Shown here: positions 1 through 8,544 of the stretch, piece after piece
Layout: each line of letters starts with the position of its first letter
Position numbering within the stretch: the first letter of the stretch is position 1
NCBI RefSeq assembly: GCF_015222005.1
Contig: NZ_JADFFL010000001.1
Coordinates: 682,001-746,000 of the forward strand
DNA from: Mucilaginibacter myungsuensis
GTDB lineage: Bacteria; Bacteroidota; Bacteroidia; Sphingobacteriales; Sphingobacteriaceae
Direction: 5' to 3'
DNA: 64,000 bases
Made by a program: the position numbers and the translations under genes
The notes under the pieces: generated by a model
What the model saw: the letters and a program-made list of their open reading frames with translations, nothing else
Databases searched by the model: none
Told to the model about the DNA's origin: nothing

Positions 1-39
1 TTACATGAAGAATAATTTACGATCTTGCCAACAAAATAA

Positions 40-1413
40 ATGATACTGATCATAGACGACGATATTGCTGTACGTACCTCGCTGGTGCTGTTATTGGAAA
101 GCGAGGGATACCAGGTCTCCGCCGCCGCCTCGCCTGCCGAGGCGGTCGGCGTTATGAAAAAAGCCGTGCCTGATCTGGTCATATTGGATCTAAATTTCTC
201 TAACGATACCTCCGGTCAGGAAGGGCTAGAACTATTGGGTAAGATCAGGGAAAACCATTCTTCGGTGCCGGTGATATTAATCACAGGCTGGGGCAGCATC
301 CAACTGGCCGTACAAGGTATGAAAGCCGGTGCAAACGATTTTATCAATAAGCCCTGGGATAACGGCTATGTGCTAAGTACCGTAAAAACCCTGCTGGACC
401 TTAACGGCAATAAGGCTGCCCACCAAACGCGTAAACAGCTGGATAAAACCTACAATTTTCAACACATCATAGGCGAAGACCCCAAGATGCTGGATATTTT
501 AGAGACCATTGGCCGCGTTGCTGCCACCGACGCATCTATCCTGATCATGGGCGAAAGCGGTACGGGTAAAGAGCTGATCGCTGAGGCTATCCATCAGAAC
601 AGTAACCGCCGGAATAAACCATTTATCAAGGTTAATTTGGGCGGGATCAGCACTTCATTGTTCGAGAGCGAGATGTTCGGGCACATGCGGGGGGCGTTCA
701 CTGATGCAAGGTTCGACCGTGTGGGCCGCTTTGAGATGGCCAATAAAGGGACGATATTTTTAGATGAGATAGGCGAACTGGATGCCGGCAGTCAGGTTAA
801 GTTGTTAAGGGTTTTGCAAGACCGGACTTACGAGGTATTGGGCAGCAGCAGGACCAAAACAGTTGATACACGCGTGGTTTCCGCCACCAATAAAAATTTG
901 AATGAGATGGTGAACCGCAGTACTTTTCGCGAGGATCTGCTGTACCGTATCAATCTCATCACCATTCATCTGCCTGCTTTGAGGGAACGGCCTAAGGATA
1001 TCCCCCTGTTGGTTAACTTTTTTATCAATAACCTGAAAGAGATCTATAACCGGCCAAAGTTATCGGTAAGCGTTTCGGCTATGAAATGGCTGACGCAATT
1101 GCCTTTGCCGGGTAATATCCGCCAGTTGAAAAACTTGGTAGAGCGTTCTATCTTAGTAAGTAAAAATGATGAACTGACCATCGATGACTTTAGCATCCAG
1201 CTTGACCTTTCACCTGTAAAAACGGGGGCCATGCAATTACCCGGTGTAGGTACACTAACTTTGGAGCAGGTAGAGATAGAGATGATCAAACGGGCCATGG
1301 AATTCCATAAAAACCGGATATCCAAAGCATCGGCATCTTTAGGATTGACCCGCAGCGCTTTGTATCGCCGCTTAGAAAAATACCAGATCCCTTACGATGA
1401 GACTGAGGACTAA
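40..1413 (+). CDS. Sigma-54-dependent response regulator (NtrC family)
   Basis: Two-component response regulator that activates sigma-54 RNA polymerase. Residues 1-120 form a receiver domain with acidic pocket D6-D8 and likely phospho-acceptor D50. Residues about 140-380 form the AAA+ domain with Walker A GESGTGKE (171-178) and Walker B FLDEIGEL. The sigma-54 contact loop reads GAFTDA (218-223) rather than the canonical GAFTGA. The last ~45 residues hold a Fis-type helix-turn-helix ending in RRLEKYQIP. The protein is full length with an ATG start. The kinase gene behind it overlaps by 17 bases, so the two are surely co-transcribed and probably partners. Its target promoters were not identified; a link to the nearby polysaccharide locus is only a guess from position. 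Confidence 0.95.
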   Translation: MILIIDDDIAVRTSLVLLLESEGYQVSAAASPAEAVGVMKKAVPDLVILDLNFSNDTSGQEGLELLGKIRENHSSVPVILITGWGSIQLAVQGMKAGANDFINKPWDNGYVLSTVKTLLDLNGNKAAHQTRKQLDKTYNFQHIIGEDPKMLDILETIGRVAATDASILIMGESGTGKELIAEAIHQNSNRRNKPFIKVNLGGISTSLFESEMFGHMRGAFTDARFDRVGRFEMANKGTIFLDEIGELDAGSQVKLLRVLQDRTYEVLGSSRTKTVDTRVVSATNKNLNEMVNRSTFREDLLYRINLITIHLPALRERPKDIPLLVNFFINNLKEIYNRPKLSVSVSAMKWLTQLPLPGNIRQLKNLVERSILVSKNDELTIDDFSIQLDLSPVKTGAMQLPGVGTLTLEQVEIEMIKRAMEFHKNRISKASASLGLTRSALYRRLEKYQIPYDETED

Positions 1414-2698
1414 GTATATTCTTTTTGTTTCGGTGCTGCATTTGGCAGCCCTGGTGCTTAGTTACTATATCTTCGAGGATAAAAAAGAGTATTTCATTCT
1501 TTCAGAGGCGTTTATCTTATTATCGGCCATTATTGCCATTCGTTTGCATTTGCAAATGATCAAACCGATCAACTCGTTGATGCAAGGCATCGAGGCGATA
1601 AAGGACAAGGATTTTAATGTTAAATTTTTAAAGACAGGTAGCGTCGAAGTAGACCAACTGATCCATGTTTATAACGATATGATGGACGAACTACGCACCG
1701 AGCGTACCCGGCAAGAGCAGCAGCATTTTTTTCTGGAGCAAATGATCAACTCCTCGCCTACCGGTATTGTGATATTGGATTTTGACGGGCGGGTACACGA
1801 TGCAAATCCAAAAGCGTTAAGCATGTTAGGGGCAACCATCGGGCAGCTAAAAGGCATCACGACCGCTGATCTGAAACATCCGCTGTTCAGCCATATCACT
1901 GCGTTAAAGTCGGGTGACGCGCAAACGGTTATCCTGGACGGTGTCGATACGCTTAAGATACAAAAATCGCACTTTATCGACCGTGGTTTTGCCCGTCAAT
2001 TTGTGATGATAGAAGACCTGACGGCGGAGCTATTACAGGCCGAAAAGAAGGTTTACAGCAAGATCATCCGCATGATGGCGCACGAGGTGAATAACACGAT
2101 CGGGCCGGTAAATTCCATCATGGGTTCGGCACTGAACACCAACCGTCTTTGGGATGGTCATCAAAGTGATAACCTGAAAGATGCTTTACAAGTGGCGATC
2201 GATAGGAATCAGAACCTCAATTCATTCATGCGCGGCCTGGCCGACTTGGTGAAGTTACCGCCGGCCAATAAACAACCATTAGACGTGAACAAACTGATCC
2301 GGAATGTATCGGCCTTGATGAACTTAAAAGCCAGCGAAAAACAGATAACTTTCGAATACGAATTGCCTCACGATGAATTTATGATACAAGCTGATGAACA
2401 GCAACTGGAGCAGGCGCTGATCAACATTGTAAAGAACGCTATAGAAGCGATAGAAGGCATCGGCAGCATCAAATTCAACTTAGACACCTCAAGTCGCGAA
2501 TTGCTCATTACAGACAGCGGGAAGGGCCTTACGACCGAGGAAAGCGAACAAATGTTCTCGCCATTTTTCAGTACCAAAAAAGATGGGCAGGGTATTGGGC
2601 TGACACTGGTAAGGGAGATATTACTTGGTCACGATCTTTCATTCTCGTTAAAGACAATTGCACCTGGACAGACGGAGTTCAGGATAAATTTTAGTTGA
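1397..2698 (+). CDS. Membrane histidine kinase (NtrB/NtrY-like)
   Basis: Sensor kinase, probable partner of the overlapping sigma-54 regulator. Two hydrophobic segments (about 7-27 and 34-52) anchor it with almost no periplasmic loop, so the signal is probably sensed in the membrane or cytoplasm. A HAMP-like linker (about 53-105) and a PAS domain (about 115-210) follow. The phospho-acceptor is H229 in the motif AHEVNN. The ATPase domain shows an N box (NIVKNAIEAI), DSGKGLT, FSPFFSTK and GQGIGLT. The short H-box of the HEVNN type is usual in NtrY-like kinases that control sigma-54 regulators, which fits its neighbour. The gene ends 31 bases before the convergent WecA-like gene, with no clear terminator between them. 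Confidence 0.93.
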   Translation: MRLRTKYILFVSVLHLAALVLSYYIFEDKKEYFILSEAFILLSAIIAIRLHLQMIKPINSLMQGIEAIKDKDFNVKFLKTGSVEVDQLIHVYNDMMDELRTERTRQEQQHFFLEQMINSSPTGIVILDFDGRVHDANPKALSMLGATIGQLKGITTADLKHPLFSHITALKSGDAQTVILDGVDTLKIQKSHFIDRGFARQFVMIEDLTAELLQAEKKVYSKIIRMMAHEVNNTIGPVNSIMGSALNTNRLWDGHQSDNLKDALQVAIDRNQNLNSFMRGLADLVKLPPANKQPLDVNKLIRNVSALMNLKASEKQITFEYELPHDEFMIQADEQQLEQALINIVKNAIEAIEGIGSIKFNLDTSSRELLITDSGKGLTTEESEQMFSPFFSTKKDGQGIGLTLVREILLGHDLSFSLKTIAPGQTEFRINFS

Positions 2699-2729
2699 AA
2701 GAACCTACTCAGCTGATGATCAAGAAGCC

Positions 2730-3833
2730 TTATCCAAAGAGGTAACTAACAGATACCACTCCCCTCTCTTTGCATCTGATAGCAAAGGTGATACCCCAGT
2801 TAAACAACAAAGATAATACACAGATGATCACGATCAGTAAGGTGCTGCCCAGATCATGGAATAGCAATGCGAGGGCTATACTAATAACATTTACACCCGC
2901 CAGTATCATGGTGGTTTGCAGGTGATTGAAACCTAATCGCAATATACGGTGATGGACGTGGGTCCTGTCGGCCTTAAAGGGAGACTTTTTATTTAAGATA
3001 CGCAGCGAGAAGACCCTGAAGGTATCAAATATCGGCCCGATCAATATCGCTATAGCCAAAGCCGGGATGGCATGGATATGCGGAAGTCCGGAATCGTAAG
3101 AGTTGGCTACCTCTATAAATTTAATAGCCATTACTACCGAAACCAGCCCCAATAACATTGAACCTGTATCGCCCATAAATATCTTGGCAGGGGTTAAATT
3201 GTAGCGTAAAAAGCCGACCAGTGCCCCCACCATAGCCAGGCAAACGCTGGCCAGTTCATATTGATGGATATAGATAAATAGTGCCGCGAACGCGCCATTA
3301 ACGATCACACCGGTAGTGCCTGCCAAGCCATCGATCCCGTCTATCAAATTAAACGCGTTCACAATTAGGATAATGGTGAGGATAGTGAAACATACGCTTG
3401 GCAGGTAGCCCAATGTGTGGATCCCCAACACACCGTACATACTTGTAAGGCGGATATTACCTGGGATCACCAGGATGGCACTCACCACAAATTGCATAAA
3501 AAATTTGGTGCTTGGGTTCACCCCGCTCAGATCGTCCTTTAAACCTACGGCAAATAATATAACGCACGATGCCAGTATGTAATTGAGCGGCAACTGCTGC
3601 CCAGTAACACAAAATAACAGTAGCGTGATAATAAAGCTTACAAAAATGGCCACACCGCCCAAACGGGGAATACCATGATCATGCTCTTTACGGAAGTGGC
3701 CCAGATCATCATACAAATGCCGCATGCGGGCAACGTGCAATATAGACGGTATCGATTGCAGCGTTATCAGGATAGACAATACTAATATCAGGGTATAGTA
3801 CAGAAACTGGTGGTCATGTAAAAACTCGGGCAT
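2730..3833 (-). CDS. WecA/MraY-type undecaprenyl-phosphate sugar-1-phosphate transferase
   Basis: Polytopic inner-membrane enzyme (about 10-11 hydrophobic segments over 367 residues) that would move a HexNAc-1-phosphate from a UDP-sugar to undecaprenyl phosphate, the first step of lipid-linked glycan assembly. Family motifs are present: KDDLSG, NLIDGIDGLAG, FMGDTGS and the cytoplasmic HVHHRI motif. These match the WecA/TagO/WbpL branch better than MraY, since no peptidoglycan genes are nearby. It lies downstream of a minus-strand GT2 gene and divergent from the large export locus. It is the only initiating transferase seen in the window, because no WbaP/WcaJ-type enzyme is present. The exact sugar (GlcNAc or another HexNAc) cannot be read from the sequence. 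Confidence 0.9.
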   Translation of the reverse strand: MPEFLHDHQFLYYTLILVLSILITLQSIPSILHVARMRHLYDDLGHFRKEHDHGIPRLGGVAIFVSFIITLLLFCVTGQQLPLNYILASCVILFAVGLKDDLSGVNPSTKFFMQFVVSAILVIPGNIRLTSMYGVLGIHTLGYLPSVCFTILTIILIVNAFNLIDGIDGLAGTTGVIVNGAFAALFIYIHQYELASVCLAMVGALVGFLRYNLTPAKIFMGDTGSMLLGLVSVVMAIKFIEVANSYDSGLPHIHAIPALAIAILIGPIFDTFRVFSLRILNKKSPFKADRTHVHHRILRLGFNHLQTTMILAGVNVISIALALLFHDLGSTLLIVIICVLSLLFNWGITFAIRCKERGVVSVSYLFG

Positions 3834-3891
3834 TAATAGTCAGGATAACGTTGGTAACAGCTTTACCGCATCAAATATAGCGATTAGACAG

Positions 3892-4638
3892 TTAGATATA
3901 TTGAAATATCTTACGTAATGGTTTAAAAAATATGCACAACAGTGGCATCGAGATATCATTTGCCGCCATTGCCCGTTTATCGTTTTGCCACGCTTTAAAG
4001 CGGTTTTGTACACTATTGTTGCTAACGCCACCTATCAACATATTCACCATCAACCTTTTAACATAAGCAACACTTAGTTTATGGCGGTGTATAAAGCGTA
4101 ACATCAGTTCGTAGTCGGCCGCACTGCCGTAGCTAAGATCATAGTTACCATAATGTTCAAAACATTTGCGTTTGGCGTAAAAAGCAGGATGCGGCGGCAT
4201 CCACCCCAAGTTAAAACTACCCCGGCGATACTCTCCCGAGCGCCATTTACGGAATACCTTATTTTGCTTATTAATATAATCTATGTCGCCGTAAATAATA
4301 TCAGTTCCATAGCGATCAAAAGTTTCGGCAACGGCATCCAATATATCGTTAGCAGCAAACCGATCATCTGCGTTAAGGATGCCTATAACCTCACTGGTGG
4401 CCATAGCTATACCTTTATTCATTGCATCGTAGATACCTTTATCAGGCTCGGACACCAGAATGCTGATATGTTGCTTATACTTATCAATGATAGCAAGCGT
4501 ACCGTCGGTCGACCCCCCGTCAACAATAATGTATTGCAGGTTAAGATATCCCTGCGCGATCACCGAACGGATGCAGGTTTCTATAGTGTCAGCGGCATTG
4601 TAAGTAACCGTAATTAACGAAATGGATAGCTTGCTCAC
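3892..4638 (-). CDS. Family 2 glycosyltransferase
   Basis: GT-A fold glycosyltransferase of family 2, 248 residues. The N-terminus carries the nucleotide-binding strand SLITVTYNA, then VDGGSTDGT, and the metal/nucleotide site LNADDRF. The region around GWMPPHPAFYAK resembles the acceptor region of WcaA/colanic-acid-like enzymes. The start is GTG (4638-4636): it fits the family N-terminus, and no better ATG precedes it. It heads a minus-strand pair with the WecA-like gene (58-base gap) and may add the second sugar to the lipid carrier. It shares a 91-base divergent intergenic region with the Wza-like gene. The donor sugar is unknown. Confidence 0.85.
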   Translation of the reverse strand: MSKLSISLITVTYNAADTIETCIRSVIAQGYLNLQYIIVDGGSTDGTLAIIDKYKQHISILVSEPDKGIYDAMNKGIAMATSEVIGILNADDRFAANDILDAVAETFDRYGTDIIYGDIDYINKQNKVFRKWRSGEYRRGSFNLGWMPPHPAFYAKRKCFEHYGNYDLSYGSAADYELMLRFIHRHKLSVAYVKRLMVNMLIGGVSNNSVQNRFKAWQNDKRAMAANDISMPLLCIFFKPLRKIFQYI

Positions 4639-4664
4639 TGTTTAATTTAATACCCTGTATAATG

Positions 4665-4683
4665 CAAAAATATACTATTTTTG
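4665..4683. promoter_or_regulatory. Palindrome with back-to-back TAnnTTTG promoter boxes
   Basis: The intergenic region between the two divergent transcription units holds a perfect inverted repeat, CAAAAATA / TATTTTTG (4665-4672 and 4676-4683), with a 3-base spacer. Each arm read outward matches the Bacteroidota -7 consensus TAnnTTTG, one for the plus-strand export locus and one for the minus-strand GT2-wecA pair. A matching -33 TTTG is not evident on either strand, so promoter function is inferred. The palindrome could equally be an operator. Confidence 0.45.
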
Positions 4684-4729
4684 AATTTCGGTGCTGTGTT
4701 AATTCCCTGCACCGTTCTTATATTAACTT

Positions 4730-5485
4730 ATGCGCTATATAACACACTGTCTGTTAGCCTTAATAAGCTTGTTGTGCTTTTCATGTTCGTTAAAACAACA
4801 GCACGTATTGTTCGAACAAAAGAATTACTCCCGTGCCGACAGTAGCATAAAACAAGCCCAGCAATATAAATACCTCATCAAACCGGATGATATTTTACAG
4901 GTCCGCAACCTGCAAGACCGTAAATTTTTGAGTAACGAAAGCACAGCTACCGGTGGCGGAACGCAAACCGGCGGGCAAACTTTTCAAGTTGATGAAGAGG
5001 GCCTGGTTACCCTCCCTGTAGTAGGCCGGGTAAATGTTGCAGGCCTTACCAGGCAGCAAGCCGAAAAAAAAATGCAGAAACTTTACACCGATTCGCTTTT
5101 TAAAAATGCCATCATCGAGTTAAAAATAACTAACTTACAGGTACGGGTTTTTGGCGAAGTGGGCGCACAAGGGAACTATCCGCTGCTAAAAGAAAAGACC
5201 TCGCTGATAGATGTACTTGGCCAGGCCGGCGGGTTGAATAAGACAGCCGATGAAAAGACGGTCAGGATAATCAGAGGAGCCGGTCATGAAGAGATCATGT
5301 TTGATCTTAGTAATAAAAATACTTTATCAGACCCGCGGTTAACCTTACAAAACGACGATATTATTGTGATAGCACAGAATAAACGGGCGGTGCGTGATGA
5401 TAAGGTTCAAAGTTTTTCGACCGTTGCGCAACCATCGTTGTTATTGTTGAACACGGCGTTGATCATACTATCGCTTTTCAGGTAA
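4730..5485 (+). CDS. Wza-like polysaccharide export lipoprotein
   Basis: Outer-membrane polysaccharide export protein, first gene of the large glycan locus. A lipoprotein signal peptide ends at FSC with Cys19 as the likely lipidated residue. The poly-export domain starts at about residue 47 (YLIKPDDILQVRN), followed by an SLBB-like region (about 128-215, VRVFGEVGAQGNYPL). The C-terminus is a single hydrophobic segment of ~18 residues ending in Arg, in the place of the helix that crosses the outer membrane in Wza. At 251 residues it is shorter than enterobacterial Wza (about 380), which is usual for Bacteroidota. The Wzc-like gene follows after 4 bases. Expression probably starts from the divergent promoter region upstream. 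Confidence 0.9.
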   Translation: MRYITHCLLALISLLCFSCSLKQQHVLFEQKNYSRADSSIKQAQQYKYLIKPDDILQVRNLQDRKFLSNESTATGGGTQTGGQTFQVDEEGLVTLPVVGRVNVAGLTRQQAEKKMQKLYTDSLFKNAIIELKITNLQVRVFGEVGAQGNYPLLKEKTSLIDVLGQAGGLNKTADEKTVRIIRGAGHEEIMFDLSNKNTLSDPRLTLQNDDIIVIAQNKRAVRDDKVQSFSTVAQPSLLLLNTALIILSLFR

Positions 5486-5489
5486 ATAA

Positions 5490-7913
5490 ATGCAAGAGAC
5501 CAACAAGTTTCAACGGAAGCTACCTAATCAGGAGATCGACTATTTCAAGATAGGCAAGATCCTGTTAAGCAGATGGTATTGGATAGCGGCCACCTTGCTG
5601 ATCAGCATTGGTGTATCCAAAGTTTACCTGTGGTATACACCCAAAGTTTATGCTACAGGGGCCACTATAAAATTTGAGGATAAACGATCCGAGTTGAATG
5701 ATATGGCAGGCGCCTACGCTGCGTCGGCAACCATGGCCGCCCGTATGCAAAGCGAACTGGTGGTATTGCAAAGTAGTCCCGTATTATTAAGAGCAATTAA
5801 AAGTATTGACCATCGCGTAAGTTTTTATTTGAACGGGCGTGTACGTGTTACCGATATCTATCCGCAAAAATTACTGGACATACAGTTTATCACACTGGAT
5901 TCGGTCATTTTTTTCAGAGAACAACTTGAGTTCAGACCTAAGAACAAGGATCAATTCACGCTTACGTACGCCAGAGGTAAGAAAGAAACTAAACAGACCT
6001 ATAGTTACGATGCACCAATAACCTTAGACCATACTGTTTTTACCATAAAGCATCAGGAAAGCCTGCCGTCCAACACGGTGGTGCTGTTTAAGTTTAACGC
6101 GCCCGAAGATCTTTTAGGCCGGGTAAGAGGAGGCTTGCATCCCGGCGAGATCAGCAGGAACTCCAACATCGTAGCTATACAGCAAACCGACGTAAACCCT
6201 GTATTTGCTGCAGATATACTCAACGCAATTTTGGTAGAATATCTTAAATATGATAAGGAACAGCGTACAAAATCTGCCCGTCAAACTATCGAATTTATAG
6301 ATACCAAACTTGGTTTACTATCCGGCAAAGTAAGCACATCCGGTAACGAATTGGAGCAGTTTAAACAACGGCGCAAAATGGTAGATATCAGCACTACTTC
6401 TGCGGCGTTGGTTGGCCAGTCAAAAGAGATCGAAGCACAGATATCGATCCTGAATATGCAGGTGACGGCTATAGACGACCTTAAAAATAAGTTGATCGCG
6501 CAGCAAAGTGCCGCCAACATCAATTTTAATATTTCGGGGTCGGTAGACCCATTTTTAGGCCCGCTGATCACATCTTATAACGCTTTACTTGCCAACAGGA
6601 CAGAGTTACTTAAGGACTACAATCTAAACTCGCCACCTATAAAAGACATTGATAGGCAGATCGCGACGATAAAAACATCGGCCCTGGCAAACGTTAACTC
6701 TACCCGCGACGAAACGCAGAAAAAACTAAATTATCTTAACAGCCAAAAAAGAGGTATCGACCAGCAAATAGGTACGATCCCCGCTGCCGAAAATGACCTG
6801 TTCAAACTTAAACGCTCTTTTGAGATCAATGATAAAGTTTACGGCCTGCTCGAAGAGAAACGGCTGGATGCCGAGATAAGCAGCTCGGCCATATTGCCGG
6901 GTGCCTCTATTGTGGACCGTGCGTACCCTAGTCTTAACCCTATATCACCTGATGCAGGTGCTGTTAACCGCAAAGCCATAATTATTGGCATAATTTCGGG
7001 CTTGGGTATCATTATCCTTATCCGGATGTTAAACCCATACATTTACGATAAGGAAACTATTGAAAGCCTTACCACAGTACCGATAATTGGTGTGATACGC
7101 AAATTCCCTGGGTCTTTGGATGAAGATAGTTCGCAACTTTTAGCGCTCACCAAACCCCGGTCTATTTTTGCCGAATCGGTACGGTCCGTGCGTACAAATC
7201 TTAATTTCCTGGCATCAGATAAAAAGAATAAGGTGATCTGCATCACATCTGAAGTTGCGGGCGAAGGTAAGTCTTTCGTTTCGGTCAACCTGTCCAGTAC
7301 TTTAGCGCTCATTAACAAACGGGTGATACTGATCGGTGCCGACCTTAGGCGTTCGCGCATACATAAAACCTTTAACGTGCCTAATGATCTGGGGCTAAGC
7401 AACTATCTGGCAAACCAGGCTACGCCACAGGATATCATCAAACATTCGGAAGTTGGTTCGCTTGATTTTATTACCTCGGGGCCGGTCCCTCCCAACCCGT
7501 CAGAGTTGCTGCACTCTTCACGCATGGCCGAACTGGTAGAAGAGTTGAAAGGTTATTACGACTTTATCATTATAGATACCGCCCCGGTAGGTTTGGTGTC
7601 CGACTCTATACCGCTTATCCGCGCAAGTGATGTCAATGTTTTTGTGATACGATCTGGCAAGTCTAAATACTATGCAGCTACCGTGCCGCAGCGCATCGCC
7701 ACAGAATACAATTTGGATAATTCGGTGATCGTGTTGAACGCGTTCGAAGAGGATCTTTTACACTCAAGATATTACACTACACGTATCACCGGCGAGAATT
7801 ATGGCAACCGGTACTATTATTATTCAGATTACTCGGGCTATGCCAGTTCGGGCTATTACTTGGACGATGATAAGCGCAAGTGGTGGGATATAAAACGTTG
7901 GTTAAAATTCTAA
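5490..7913 (+). CDS. Wzc-like polysaccharide co-polymerase / tyrosine autokinase
   Basis: Inner-membrane chain-length and export regulator fused to a BY-type tyrosine kinase, 807 residues. It has TM1 at about 28-48, a large periplasmic Wzz-type domain with coiled-coil stretches (about 270-330 and 395-440), and TM2 at about 493-513. The cytoplasmic kinase has Walker A AGEGKS (K594), Walker A' ILIGADLR (613-620) and Walker B FIIIDTAP (D696). In Walker A' the first Asp of the usual DxD is Gly616. The last 50 residues contain 11 tyrosines between about 758 and 790, the expected autophosphorylation cluster. It sits between the Wza-like and UpxY-like genes, the normal order for Bacteroidota export operons. 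Confidence 0.93.
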   Translation: MQETNKFQRKLPNQEIDYFKIGKILLSRWYWIAATLLISIGVSKVYLWYTPKVYATGATIKFEDKRSELNDMAGAYAASATMAARMQSELVVLQSSPVLLRAIKSIDHRVSFYLNGRVRVTDIYPQKLLDIQFITLDSVIFFREQLEFRPKNKDQFTLTYARGKKETKQTYSYDAPITLDHTVFTIKHQESLPSNTVVLFKFNAPEDLLGRVRGGLHPGEISRNSNIVAIQQTDVNPVFAADILNAILVEYLKYDKEQRTKSARQTIEFIDTKLGLLSGKVSTSGNELEQFKQRRKMVDISTTSAALVGQSKEIEAQISILNMQVTAIDDLKNKLIAQQSAANINFNISGSVDPFLGPLITSYNALLANRTELLKDYNLNSPPIKDIDRQIATIKTSALANVNSTRDETQKKLNYLNSQKRGIDQQIGTIPAAENDLFKLKRSFEINDKVYGLLEEKRLDAEISSSAILPGASIVDRAYPSLNPISPDAGAVNRKAIIIGIISGLGIIILIRMLNPYIYDKETIESLTTVPIIGVIRKFPGSLDEDSSQLLALTKPRSIFAESVRSVRTNLNFLASDKKNKVICITSEVAGEGKSFVSVNLSSTLALINKRVILIGADLRRSRIHKTFNVPNDLGLSNYLANQATPQDIIKHSEVGSLDFITSGPVPPNPSELLHSSRMAELVEELKGYYDFIIIDTAPVGLVSDSIPLIRASDVNVFVIRSGKSKYYAATVPQRIATEYNLDNSVIVLNAFEEDLLHSRYYTTRITGENYGNRYYYYSDYSGYASSGYYLDDDKRKWWDIKRWLKF

Positions 7914-7919
7914 GTTGAT

Positions 7920-8435
7920 ATGACCGCAGGGGTAGATGTAGCTGCAACCAGGTGGTATCCGGTTTACACCGATGCACGCGCCGAAAAAAAGGCGTATCAG
8001 GCCCTGGTCGATAAAGGGGTAACGGCTTATTTGCCGCTCCGCAAAACATTAAAACAATGGGCAGATCGAAAAAAATGGGTAGAAGAACCGCTGATCAGAT
8101 CGTACCTTTTTGTAAATATAAAAGCCGGCCAGCAGGCTGATGTTTTAATGACCAGGGGCATTGCCCGGTTCATTTATTTTTCGGGCAAGGTTGCCGCCAT
8201 GCCCGATCGCCAAATAGAAGCCCTTAAGTTGGTTTTGGCCGGCGATACGGATGTAGAGGTGACTGAAGAAGAATTAAAACCCGGCGAGAAGGTACGCATA
8301 AAGGCCGGGCCACTTAAAGATATGGAAGCCGAAGTGGTTGAATACCGGTCGCAAAAACGGCTGGCTCTCCGCTTCGAACATTTAGGATGTTCTGTGATCA
8401 TACACACAGCAGTATCGTTGATACAGAGGGTCTGA
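7920..8435 (+). CDS. UpxY-type NusG-like transcription antiterminator
   Basis: NusG paralogue of the UpxY/RfaH-like group. Residues about 10-110 form the NGN domain (TRWYPVYTDARAEKKAYQAL, then YLPLR and RSYLFVNI), and a KOW-like C-terminal domain contains PGEKVRIKAGPLKDMEAEV. UpxY proteins act on their own capsule operon and let RNA polymerase read through long transcripts; that role fits an operon of about 35 kb. Here the gene is third, behind wza- and wzc-like genes (6-base gap), not first as in the Bacteroides fragilis capsule loci. The 109 bases after it are the longest non-coding gap inside the locus and contain two hairpins. Confidence 0.9.
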   Translation: MTAGVDVAATRWYPVYTDARAEKKAYQALVDKGVTAYLPLRKTLKQWADRKKWVEEPLIRSYLFVNIKAGQQADVLMTRGIARFIYFSGKVAAMPDRQIEALKLVLAGDTDVEVTEEELKPGEKVRIKAGPLKDMEAEVVEYRSQKRLALRFEHLGCSVIIHTAVSLIQRV

Positions 8436-8487
8436 TATTGAAGAAGACCACAAAACGAGGGACAACACAAAGCTCTCAAAAATAACA

Positions 8488-8535
8488 AGTTACAAAACAA
8501 ATCTGTAACTGACCGGGCGAAGCTACGTCCGCCCG
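8488..8535 (+). promoter_or_regulatory. Two consecutive hairpins between UpxY and AsnB-GT genes
   Basis: Hairpin 1 has arms AGTTACA (8488-8494) and TGTAACT (8504-8510). Hairpin 2 has arms CGGGCG (8514-8519) and CGCCCG (8530-8535). Neither is followed by a T run, so they do not look like intrinsic terminators. They end 9 bases before the next start codon. They could be a pause/antitermination element, an RNA processing site or a translation-control structure. No function can be assigned from sequence alone. Confidence 0.35.
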
Positions 8536-8544
8536 CCAACTGAT

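Noticed and set aside
1..39. Left-edge sequence before the response regulator as a gene end or promoter
   Set aside because: Too short to judge; no convincing motif.
4153..4617. 154-codon plus-strand frame
   Set aside because: It lies wholly inside the minus-strand GT2 gene, which has clear family motifs; the plus frame has none.
5425..5485. C-terminal hydrophobic helix of the Wza-like protein as an exosortase sorting signal
   Set aside because: There is no PEP-like motif before the helix and only one Arg after it; it fits the outer-membrane helix of Wza better.
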